Source: CBDCFV01 sp963664625 (GTDB lineage: Bacteria > Chloroflexota > Dehalococcoidia > Lucifugimonadales > UBA3495). Taken from it: a stretch of DNA of 64,000 bases. Both the position numbers and the translations under genes were made by a program. Location: assembly GCA_963664625.1 (NCBI GenBank), contig OY761541.1, forward strand, positions 2,604,001 to 2,668,000, given 5' to 3'. Numbering within the stretch: position 1 is the stretch's first letter; each line of letters starts with the position of its first letter. Positions 51,055 to 58,890 of the stretch are shown piece by piece. A model generated the notes under the pieces. The model did not search any database. It was not told the DNA's origin and was given only the letters and a program-made list of their open reading frames with translations.

Positions 51055-51141
51055 GTCTGAACTGTGATTCATGGGATTGATGGATTACCAGGATTCGGAA
51101 AATCATGGTAATCCCGGAATCAAAGAAATCACAGTTCAGAC
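51055..51141. repeat. Miniature inverted repeat with GTCTGAA/TTCAGAC ends
   Basis: The arms GTCTGAACTGTGATT (51055-51069) and AATCACAGTTCAGAC (51127-51141) are perfectly complementary, with ATGGGATTGATGGATTACC and related half-repeats inside. This is the second copy of the element at 27731-27804. It lies between the amidohydrolase and HbpS-like genes. Confidence 0.85.
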
Positions 51142-51245
51142 AATTACGCCAAGAACCGAAAGACCCTTGGCATGGCGCCGTTTCTTTGCAGTGACACCCA
51201 GCCAATAGTATAGTGAAGCCCAATCATCACAGGAGGACGGACAAA

Positions 51246-51659
51246 ATGTATGCCAAGAACATGTTAAGCCTGGAGCAAGCCCAAGCCGCAATCACGGCGA
51301 TGATAGCGGACTACAACAGGGACCCGAACCGCCGCAAGGTGGATATGGCGGTGGTGGACGACGCCGGGAACCTGCTGGCCTACGCGCGCATGGACCGCTG
51401 CCTGAGGCCGACGTTTGCCATCCGCAAGGCTTATACGTCGGCAGTGCGAGGCATGGACACCCAAGCCTTTGCCGCGCAGTTGAGCGACTCGGGTCGCAGC
51501 ATCGATTCCTTCGGCGATCCTCAACTCATCGCCCTCGCCGGCGGAGTTGTGGTGATGCACGACGGGGCGGTTATCGGCGCCATCGGGGTTGGGGGACTGC
51601 CCAGCGGGATCGACGACGAGTCCATCGCCAAGGCGGGGTTGGCCGCCCTGGGTGTGTAG
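51246..51659 (+). CDS. GlcG/HbpS family heme-binding-like protein
   Basis: The 137-residue product fits the GlcG/HbpS (DUF336) fold: LEQAQAAITAMIADYNRD, DMAVVDDAGNLLAYARMD (central strand), TFAIRKAYTSAVRGMDT, and GAIGVGGLPSGIDDESIAKA (C-terminal signature). HbpS binds heme or degrades it and senses oxidative stress; GlcG works near glycolate oxidation genes. No signal peptide is seen here. ATG 51246 has AGGAGG 9 bases upstream. The promoter region includes the miniature repeat. Confidence 0.92.
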   Translation: MYAKNMLSLEQAQAAITAMIADYNRDPNRRKVDMAVVDDAGNLLAYARMDRCLRPTFAIRKAYTSAVRGMDTQAFAAQLSDSGRSIDSFGDPQLIALAGGVVVMHDGAVIGAIGVGGLPSGIDDESIAKAGLAALGV

Positions 51660-51689
51660 GGGTCTTCAGCCGGTTGTTTGAGATCGGGG

Positions 51690-53075
51690 TTACGCCGTTT
51701 GCCGGGCTGCGGCTGACGGCGTGGCCGCCGGTTTCAGCACCGGCTTTTTTGCCATCAAAAAGAAAAACCCTCCCAGCAGGTTCAACGCTGCCAAGGAAAG
51801 AAAGGCCATGGTGTAGGTGCCTTGGGTGTCGAACATGTAACCCGGAAGGGGCGCGGCGATGATCAGCAGGAAGTTCATCGGCACCGTGGAAATCCCCAGC
51901 AGCATCCCGAAGGACGAGCGGCCAAAATACTCTCCCCTGATGGCCGTCGTCAGCGGGTTGCGCCCGCCAAAGCCGATGCCGAACAGGACGGCGAAGCTGT
52001 AAATCATGAAGGCGTTGGTGGCGAAGGTCAGTACCACCACCGAACCTGCCTGTATCGCGCTGAAGATGAATATCGCCAGGTTTTTGGGCATGTGATCGCC
52101 CAGATGGCCTCCCACCACTTGGAACACCATTGATACGGCGGAATAGACCGACACCACCAACCCTGTCGTCTGGATGTCGAACCCCAGGTCGTTCATGAAC
52201 AGGCCAAGGTGGGCCATGATGGCAATGATGATCATGGACGTAAAACCGTGGCCCCAGGAGATAAGCCAGAAGGCGGGGGTCGCCAGCGCTTGGGCCGTCG
52301 TGAAGTCTACGTTTACCGGGGCAGCCTGCGCTGCGGGCTGGGAACTCCGCGGGGATGCGTCAGGGACGGTCGAACGGGAAGGCTGTGCTCCGTCCGGCAG
52401 AAGGCCATAGTCCTCCGGGCGGTCCCTTATCATTTTGGCCAATGGTCCGGCGGTGGCCAAGGTAAACAGTCCCAGGGACAGCGCGGTGAGTTCCCACCCC
52501 AAGCGGTCCTGATCGGGGTTGATGGCCCAAGCTATCGCCGGCACCAGCAGCAGGGCGCCCAAGCGGCTCCATGTGTTGGACCAGCCCATGGCCTTGGCCC
52601 GGTGCCTGTTGAACCAGTTGTTCAGCAGGGTGGTCATGGGCACCCACCCGCCAAGCCCGTGGCCCAGGGACATGACCACGAAAGCCACGTAGAACATCCA
52701 GAGGCTGCGGACCTGCCAGAAGAACAGGAAGCCCAGTCCCATCACCAGCAAGCCGATGAGCACCATAAGCCGCGCACCGAATCGGTCGGTAAGGTACCCT
52801 TCGATGGGACCCATGATGCCGCCCTCGATGCGGGTGAAGGCGAAGGCCATGGACAACTGGGTGCGGCTCCAACCGAAGTGGACCTCTAGGGCCACCGACC
52901 AGATGGTCATGGCATGAAAAAGGGGTGCTGAGGTCAGCACCCTGATGAACCCGGTGATAGGGACCAGCCACCATCCGTAGAACAGCCCGGTGGCCCACGG
53001 CCGCACCAAGGGCACCCCGGCCATGGTCACGCAAAGCAGGCCGAAGGCCAGGAGGACCAGACCTATGGCGGTCAT
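51690..53075 (-). CDS. MFS transporter
   Basis: The 461-residue product has 12 predicted TM helices and the MFS motif between TM2 and TM3 (YLTDRFGARLMVLIG), with VVGGHLGDHMPK as its pseudo-repeat in the second half. A hydrophilic loop (Ser/Pro/Ala-rich, about residues 235-265) joins the halves. It resembles the oxalate:formate/monocarboxylate group, so an organic anion substrate is possible. The neighbouring adaptors on the same strand end 43 bases upstream; they are not necessarily linked. Confidence 0.9.
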   Translation of the reverse strand: MTAIGLVLLAFGLLCVTMAGVPLVRPWATGLFYGWWLVPITGFIRVLTSAPLFHAMTIWSVALEVHFGWSRTQLSMAFAFTRIEGGIMGPIEGYLTDRFGARLMVLIGLLVMGLGFLFFWQVRSLWMFYVAFVVMSLGHGLGGWVPMTTLLNNWFNRHRAKAMGWSNTWSRLGALLLVPAIAWAINPDQDRLGWELTALSLGLFTLATAGPLAKMIRDRPEDYGLLPDGAQPSRSTVPDASPRSSQPAAQAAPVNVDFTTAQALATPAFWLISWGHGFTSMIIIAIMAHLGLFMNDLGFDIQTTGLVVSVYSAVSMVFQVVGGHLGDHMPKNLAIFIFSAIQAGSVVVLTFATNAFMIYSFAVLFGIGFGGRNPLTTAIRGEYFGRSSFGMLLGISTVPMNFLLIIAAPLPGYMFDTQGTYTMAFLSLAALNLLGGFFFLMAKKPVLKPAATPSAAARQTA

Positions 53076-53117
53076 TGGGGGAACACCCGGCGGTCTCTGC
53101 CTGCGGGTTGTGGTGGG

Positions 53118-53822
53118 CTACCGGGTCCAGATCTTGATGTCCGCCGTGGAGCCGGGGATAAGGAACGGGTTGCGGTCATCGAGAGAAATCTTCACCGGGA
53201 TCACCCGTTCCAGCCTGCTTGGAGTGGCGGCCTGGCTCCGTTCCGGCGGCCTGCCGGAAGCGTCTGCGGTGGCCGGCCATACCGTTACCACCCGACCCGT
53301 CAGGGTATCGTCCAGGTAGTCCACGTCAACTTCAACGTACTGGCCCGGCCTTACCCTGCCGATCTTTCCTTCCTCTACGTTGGCTTCCACCCAAACGTCC
53401 CGCATGTCTATCAGCGTTACAACTGGTTGACCCGGAGGGACAGTGTCGCCTACGTTGGCCCACCGGGCCGAGACCACCCCGGACCTGGGCGCGACCACCT
53501 CCGCCAATTGGTCCTGCACATCCCGAAAGCCCGTTTTGGTGGTGGCAGTGGTTGCCGAGCGGGAGATGCCGGTGGGAATGTCGACGGTTGCGATTACCTG
53601 GCCTTCGAGCACGGGAGTTCCAACGTCCACGTCCATCGTCACGATGCGGCCGGCGTTGGTGGAGCCCACTTGGACCAAGCGGGCGGCGACTTGCGCGTTG
53701 TTGGTGGACACAAAACTGCCGGACAGGTCGGATTGGGACCAAAGCCCGTACCCTCCGAAGCTGCCGCCGACGATGACCAGAATCAGCCCAGCCACCAGCA
53801 GTATCTTATAGCGACTCTGCAT
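53118..53822 (-). CDS. Membrane-anchored HlyD/EmrA-type efflux adaptor
   Basis: The 234-residue product has an N-terminal TM anchor (about 6-28, ILLVAGLILVIVGGSFGGYG). It has the HlyD pattern VSTNNAQVAARLVQVGSTNAGRI with a lipoyl half-motif, then VAPRSGVVSARWANVGDTVPPGQPVV and a beta-barrel domain. The helical hairpin is very short or absent. Such adaptors link an inner-membrane pump to the envelope. It follows the larger lipoprotein adaptor by 41 bases and precedes the MFS gene on the same strand. Confidence 0.85.
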   Translation of the reverse strand: MQSRYKILLVAGLILVIVGGSFGGYGLWSQSDLSGSFVSTNNAQVAARLVQVGSTNAGRIVTMDVDVGTPVLEGQVIATVDIPTGISRSATTATTKTGFRDVQDQLAEVVAPRSGVVSARWANVGDTVPPGQPVVTLIDMRDVWVEANVEEGKIGRVRPGQYVEVDVDYLDDTLTGRVVTVWPATADASGRPPERSQAATPSRLERVIPVKISLDDRNPFLIPGSTADIKIWTR

Positions 53823-53863
53823 GACCGATTAGAACCTCCCGTTGCTGCTTACGACGTATGGAC

Positions 53864-56206
53864 CTAATTCTCCACTATTCTCACCAAGGTCCCCTCGGTG
53901 AGAAGGTTTTGACCTTGCACTACTACTTCGTCGCCCGGACTGACGCCGCCCAAGATCTCGGCGTACCTCCGGTCTATCAGTCCCAAGTGGACCGGCGTTT
54001 GACGGGCCAGCCCGCTTTCCACTACGAAAACGGTGGACTCCGTTCCTTTCCGTTGGACGGCTTGCTGGGGCACCAGCAATACCTGGTCGCGCCGGGTCTC
54101 GACAGATACCTCTCCCGACATACCGGGTTTCAGGTCTTCAGCATCGGACACAGGACTCAGTTGCACAGTGAAGGTGTGGCCCATTTGCTCGCCCCGCGGG
54201 GAGATGTTGTCGACCTTCAAATTGACCACTTGTCCCGGCAACGCGGGGCTCTGGAACTGAAGTTGCTGCCCCGGTTCGATGGAACCCACCACCGTCTCTT
54301 CTACCTCGATGTACACCAGCACGTTCTTGCTGACGACTGACACCACCGGAGTAGCGCGGTTGACGATGGTAGTGGCCCCGCCGGATACCCATATCTTGGT
54401 GATATAACCGTCAAACGGAGCCAGGACTTGGGTTTCCGCAATGCGTTGCTCAATCTGGCTTACCCTTGCTTGGGCCGCGTCTATGCCGTATTGGGCATGG
54501 GACTGTCGACTGAGCGCCAGGGCTTGTTCTGCCGATGCTACGGCCGCCTTTGCCGATGCCACGGAGGCTGCCGTAGGGGACTTCAAGCGGTCAAATCGAG
54601 CCGCAGAGGCATCCGCCGCAGCCCGTGCCGCGTCCACGGCGTGATTGGCGTTCGTGACCACGTCGGCGCTGGGATTCTGCAACTCCGCTTGGTTGGCCTT
54701 GGCGGCATCGAGGGCGGCTTGGGCGATGGCCAGGTTGTTTTCGGCCACCGAGATGGTGCTGTCGCTGGGGTCCTGCAACTCCTTGAGCCGTTCGGCGGAG
54801 GAGTCGTAGGCCGCTTGAGCAATGGCCACATTGTTCTGGGCCAGAGACAGCGTTCGTTCGGTGGGATTTTCCAATTCGTTCAGGGATTCCTGCGCTGCGT
54901 CATAGGCCGCTTGAGCGATGGCCACGGCGTTTCGGGCGGGCACCAGGATGTCCGGCCCTGGGTTTTCCAGGTCGCTCAGCGACTCTATGGCCGCTTCCAG
55001 CGCCTTCTGGGCCTCGGACTCAGTCCATAGCGCCGACCGGATGTCTTCAGGGATCAGGGACTTTGTGTTGATAACGTCTTCCCTGTCTCCCAAGGGAGAT
55101 ATGCTTACGGCCGCCAGGAGCTCATCAATCAACTGCTGGTTATGGGCTATGGCTTCCTCGGCGTCCCTTCTGTCCTCGGGTCTCAGTTGTTCATTCAACG
55201 CCGAGTTGTCTAGGATGGCTTGGTTGGCCTGCAATCTGGTCCGGGCCCCCAACAGGCTTTGCCAAGTGGTCCCGGGTTGCTTGGCGATGGCGGCGTTTAC
55301 CGTAGTCTGGGCGTTGCTCAACCTTGCCCTGGCGTTTTGCACCGCCTTCTGGGCCGATGCGAGATCGCCTGCTGAAGGGTTCAGTATGTCGTCCAGCCTG
55401 GTCTGCACGATCTCCAGGTTCCTTGAGGTGGTCTCAACCGTGCTCTGAGTTCTCTTGAGGCTGGAGGCGGAGGGGTTCTGCGCTTCGTCCAGCTTGATTT
55501 TGGCGCTGTCCAGGTTGTTCTGCGCACTGGCCAGTGCGCTTTGGGCCGCTTGCACGTCAGTCGTCAGGGGGGTGTGCAGTTTTTCCAGCCGGGTCTCGGC
55601 GCTGGCAAGGTTGCGTTCCGCGGTTGTCACCGCGGTCTGCGCCTTCTGGATGTCTGACATCCTGGGGTCGAGGAGACGCTCCAACTTGCTCTCGGCAGTC
55701 TCCAGGTTAGTCTCAGCGGCCTTCAAGGCGCTCTCGGCGGCTTTCAGGTCGGCTGGCGGCGGGTCCAACAGTTCGTCCAGCCGGGCCTTGGCGGCTTCCA
55801 GCGTTGCTTGAGCCTTGAGTTCGTTGGGGCCTGCGGCTCCCTTGGCGGCTGCCAGGTTGGCCTTGGCCGCCATCAACTCCGCGTCAAGGGTCCCCCGGTT
55901 CAACTCGGCGATGACCTGTCCCTTCTTGACCTCGTTGCCAACGTCCACCAGCACCCTTTCAACCCTTCCCGTCGGTAGCGGGACCACGTCAACCGAGGAG
56001 TAGGGCGCAACCGTAGCCGCGTAGGAAGAACCAACACTGATGCTTCCGGTAGCGGCCGGGGCTACCCTCACCGGAACGGGCCTGGGTTCCATCATCGATT
56101 CCTGAATGGTGGGCGGGGCGGGCGGGCCGCAAGCGACCAGGACGGTTGCACCCAACAGCCCAGCGAGTAGCGCGAGTATCATCCTCCGTAAAGCTGCGCC
56201 TGCCAT
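53864..56206 (-). CDS. Lipoprotein efflux adaptor with 32-residue coiled-coil repeats
   Basis: The 780-residue product is an efflux RND/HlyD-type periplasmic adaptor. A lipoprotein signal with lipobox LVAC and Cys 26 is followed by a lipoyl half-motif (GRVERVLVDVGNEVKKGQVI). Two helical arms come next, made of exact 32-residue repeats: four at 151-278 and four at 418-545, each ending in Asn/Asp/Thr/Ser-Pro (LLDP, HTP, QNP, ENP). The second lipoyl half (VLAPFDGYITKIWV), a beta-barrel and a C-terminal domain complete it. The hairpin is far longer than in AcrA. ATG 56206 follows an AAGGTGA site. Confidence 0.92.
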   Translation of the reverse strand: MAGAALRRMILALLAGLLGATVLVACGPPAPPTIQESMMEPRPVPVRVAPAATGSISVGSSYAATVAPYSSVDVVPLPTGRVERVLVDVGNEVKKGQVIAELNRGTLDAELMAAKANLAAAKGAAGPNELKAQATLEAAKARLDELLDPPPADLKAAESALKAAETNLETAESKLERLLDPRMSDIQKAQTAVTTAERNLASAETRLEKLHTPLTTDVQAAQSALASAQNNLDSAKIKLDEAQNPSASSLKRTQSTVETTSRNLEIVQTRLDDILNPSAGDLASAQKAVQNARARLSNAQTTVNAAIAKQPGTTWQSLLGARTRLQANQAILDNSALNEQLRPEDRRDAEEAIAHNQQLIDELLAAVSISPLGDREDVINTKSLIPEDIRSALWTESEAQKALEAAIESLSDLENPGPDILVPARNAVAIAQAAYDAAQESLNELENPTERTLSLAQNNVAIAQAAYDSSAERLKELQDPSDSTISVAENNLAIAQAALDAAKANQAELQNPSADVVTNANHAVDAARAAADASAARFDRLKSPTAASVASAKAAVASAEQALALSRQSHAQYGIDAAQARVSQIEQRIAETQVLAPFDGYITKIWVSGGATTIVNRATPVVSVVSKNVLVYIEVEETVVGSIEPGQQLQFQSPALPGQVVNLKVDNISPRGEQMGHTFTVQLSPVSDAEDLKPGMSGEVSVETRRDQVLLVPQQAVQRKGTESTVFVVESGLARQTPVHLGLIDRRYAEILGGVSPGDEVVVQGQNLLTEGTLVRIVEN

Positions 56207-56932
56207 TGTATATTCACCTTCCCAAATAGAGATATGAGGCATCTCTTCCTACTCATTTGGTGACAATCATTCTACGCCGCCACGATACCGCCGTGCGGGT
56301 CCCAACGCGCTTACCGGCCATTTTCCAGTGGCGCCTATGCTGTGACAATGCCAACGAAACGATGCCGGTGGGGACTTTTCGACAAACACAAAAGACACCG
56401 GCGCATTCCGCAACGGAAGCCGGTGTATCGTGTTTTTGGGCGGCATGGTCCGTGCGGGGCCTGATGTGAACGGCCACCGTGGAGCAATGCGCGGCAGAGA
56501 TCGCTGGACCGTGTGAGACGCCTCCTTGGTTATCAGCGGCTATCAGCATGGTACCGGATGCCGACGTGGCATATGCTGAACTAAGCTGGCGGAGGCTGTC
56601 GGTCAAGAGGAGCGCCGGCGACATCAGGCCGCGGGCGCCAGGCTCGTAATTGGTTGGACTTGGTAAGTACACCGGTGGGCGCCGCCCGCCCAGAGTTGAG
56701 CCGGTATTTTGACTGTAGTCCCGTCGCTAGTCGACAAATCCGAATTGCCAGCGGTGAGTGTACCACATCCCGCCCAGGATTTGTCTGAAATCAAGGGCCT
56801 GTTGTAGCTGATTTATGGCCGGTACGCAGGATTTCAGCCTGTTGACGATGTTGGGCATCGCAAGTACCATGGGACAGTCTCAAAGAACACTGGACATAAG
56901 TCCAGCAACCTGATAGCACGAGGGTTTTTCAG
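56207..56932. other. Long intergenic region, no supported gene
   Basis: Over 720 bases separate the lipoprotein adaptor (minus) from the MetE-like gene (plus). Short frames on both strands have no family match or ribosome-binding site. A strong hairpin, ACACCGGC/GCCGGTGT, spans 56396-56430 and is followed by a T-rich tract on the plus strand and by CTTTTG on the minus. A CTGGAC/GTCCAG hairpin lies at about 56890-56905, just upstream of the MetE-like gene. An unrecognised small RNA or decayed gene cannot be excluded. Confidence 0.55.
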
Positions 56933-58096
56933 ATGGCTACAACTCCTCTCTTTCCCGTAACCGTGGTGGGAAGCTGGACCCGGTCGCCTGCTCTGATCCG
57001 GGCCCTGCGACAGAAGCAAGCGGGAGAGATATCCGAAGCAGACTTTGACGCCGTGGCCGACCAGGAAGTAATCGCCACCTTAAGAGCCCAGGAAGCGGCC
57101 GGGGTGGACATCCTGACCGACGGAGAGCAGCGCCGGGACAACTTTTACTCCTTCGCCGTAGGCAAGCTTGCCGGGATGCAGTTAATGAGCGTATCGGACC
57201 TGCTGGACTACGCGAAAGACCGGGCCCGCATGGAAGAAGTACTGCGTGCCTTGGACGTGCCGGCCTTTGCCATCAAGAGCCCCATAGCAGTAGGTAAGCT
57301 GGAGAACCAGCACGGTTTAGCGTTGGACGAGCTGGAATTCGTCAAGAAGAATACCGACCGGCAGATCAAGATACCGATTCCCGGTCCCTACATGCTGACC
57401 CGCTCCAGTTGGTTCGAAGGCTTGTCCGACCAAGTATATGGATCGGTCGACGAACTGGCCGAGGACGTGGTGCAGATTCTGAGGCAAGAGATAATAGCCC
57501 TGAAAGAGCAGGGCTGCGACTTCATCCAGTTGGACGAGCCCATTCTCAGCCAGGTTGTGTTCGGAGAAGAATCGGCCGAGACCTTTATGTGCGCTCAACT
57601 GCCGCAGCGCAGGGACCCCACCGATGAACTGGAGCTGGCCGTCCGGCTGATGAACGAGACGGTGGAGGGCATTTCCGATGTAAAGCTGGGCGTGCACGTG
57701 TGCCGGGGCAACTGGAGCCGCCGGGAAGACGTGTTGCTGACCGGCAACTATGGCCCTATGCTTCCCTACCTGGTCCAGATGAACATCGACCAACTGGTGC
57801 TGGAGTGCGCTACTCCCAGGGCCGGGGAGATGGAGGTCTTCAAAGAGTACGCCAACGAAAAGGAAATCGGCTTCGGCGTTGTCAACCCCCGCACCGACGA
57901 GATTGAAACGCCAGAGGAAATCATCGACCGGGTCAAGGAGCTTCTGGAGTACTTCGACCCCGACAAAATCTACCTGAACCCCGACTGCGGGTTCGGCACC
58001 TTTGCCGAAAGAAACGTGAACACTCCGGAGATGGCCGAGAAAAAGATGCGAACTATATATGAGGCGGCCAAGATCCTCCGGGCCGAGTACAGCTAG
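56933..58096 (+). CDS. MetE C-terminal-domain (core methionine synthase-like) protein
   Basis: The 387-residue product is a UROD/MetE-like TIM barrel, equivalent to the C-terminal domain of cobalamin-independent methionine synthase. It has PVTVVGSWTRS, LTDGEQRRDNFY and FIQLDEPILSQ. The zinc ligands His and Cys lie in GVHVCRGNW, with Glu in LVLECATPRAGE and Cys in NPDCGFGTF. With no N-terminal domain it resembles core-MetE or EaCoMT-type enzymes. It may take a methyl group from a corrinoid protein or another donor to a thiol. Start ATG 56933 follows CGAGGG. The GNW motif differs from true MetE, so methionine synthesis is not certain. Confidence 0.9.
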   Translation: MATTPLFPVTVVGSWTRSPALIRALRQKQAGEISEADFDAVADQEVIATLRAQEAAGVDILTDGEQRRDNFYSFAVGKLAGMQLMSVSDLLDYAKDRARMEEVLRALDVPAFAIKSPIAVGKLENQHGLALDELEFVKKNTDRQIKIPIPGPYMLTRSSWFEGLSDQVYGSVDELAEDVVQILRQEIIALKEQGCDFIQLDEPILSQVVFGEESAETFMCAQLPQRRDPTDELELAVRLMNETVEGISDVKLGVHVCRGNWSRREDVLLTGNYGPMLPYLVQMNIDQLVLECATPRAGEMEVFKEYANEKEIGFGVVNPRTDEIETPEEIIDRVKELLEYFDPDKIYLNPDCGFGTFAERNVNTPEMAEKKMRTIYEAAKILRAEYS

Positions 58097-58100
58097 CACC

Positions 58101-58172
58101 GAGGGCAACCACAAGGGTTGCCCCTACCAGCCCAGAACTGTACCGTATGGGCGTCCACAAGGGACGCCCATA
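58101..58172. repeat. Hairpin repeats downstream of MetE-like gene
   Basis: GAGGGCAACCACAAGGGTTG with CCCCT (58101-58125) and ATGGGCGTCCACAAGGGACG with CCCAT (58147-58171) are two hairpins of the same dispersed family. They may also end transcription after the MetE-like gene. Confidence 0.75.
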
Positions 58173-58255
58173 TAGCATGAAACCACCGCAAGCACGGCTA
58201 CCCATCATTGTTGTTTGGACTAGCCGCCGCCGCTTTTGTTGACTTCCCGTTTGTC

Positions 58256-58753
58256 CTAGTTGGTATCGTCGTACTCGGGCCGCTTTACCCATTTCATGCT
58301 GTTGGAGTCGTGAGCGATCTCGACCTTGTTGCCCTGCGAGTCCGCGATTCCGAGGGGATGGTGGACCAGTTCGATGATGTTGCCGTTGGGGTCGGTGACG
58401 TAGGTGTAATGGTTTCCCGAGTACTCCCTTTTCCCCCAGGACGATTTGTCTTCTGACCCCGGCGGCCTTCTCAAGGCTGTGGAGTAAGGGACCCCCAGCT
58501 CATCCAAGTGGGTGATCAGTTCGTCCCAATCTGCAATCTCCGCCGCGAAGTGGACGGCGGGGACCTGGACAGGGTTTGGAGCGTCGTTGGTGTGGACCTC
58601 CGCGTTGCCGATTCTGAACTGAAGTTGTTGCCGGTTCAGCGTTGGCCCACGGTCAAGAAACTCGGCTCCCAGCACCTTTTCGTACCATTCCCTCGTCTTT
58701 TCGCGGTCCCTGACCTGTATATTGATGTGGTGGATCATTGTGACCCTGGACAT
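58256..58753 (-). CDS. VOC family protein (glyoxalase/dioxygenase-like)
   Basis: The 165-residue product has the vicinal-oxygen-chelate fold: MIHHINIQVRDREKTREWYEKVL (metal His), QFRIGNAEVHTN, and the C-terminal SGNHYTYVTDPNGNIIELVHH (Glu and His). These are the metal-binding positions of glyoxalase I and extradiol dioxygenases. The substrate is unknown. ATG 58753 follows GAGGAGG. It diverges from the Mo-hydroxylase genes. Confidence 0.9.
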   Translation of the reverse strand: MSRVTMIHHINIQVRDREKTREWYEKVLGAEFLDRGPTLNRQQLQFRIGNAEVHTNDAPNPVQVPAVHFAAEIADWDELITHLDELGVPYSTALRRPPGSEDKSSWGKREYSGNHYTYVTDPNGNIIELVHHPLGIADSQGNKVEIAHDSNSMKWVKRPEYDDTN

Positions 58754-58890
58754 CGAATTACCTCCTCAGGGTTGGATGAGTGTTAGACTTGCGTCGTTTC
58801 GCCATATAATATGCTAAGGTCGCCATCCGAACAATAACGGGCCGCTCTCTGCGGTGGCGGTCGTCCAATCCATATTGGTCTGGGGGAATC

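Noticed and set aside
56253..56672. 139-codon minus-strand frame in the long gap
   Set aside because: No recognisable domain and biased composition; the gap looks noncoding apart from hairpins.
56776..56932. SAM or cobalamin riboswitch before the MetE-like gene
   Set aside because: I see one small hairpin (CTGGAC/GTCCAG) but no conserved core of either class.
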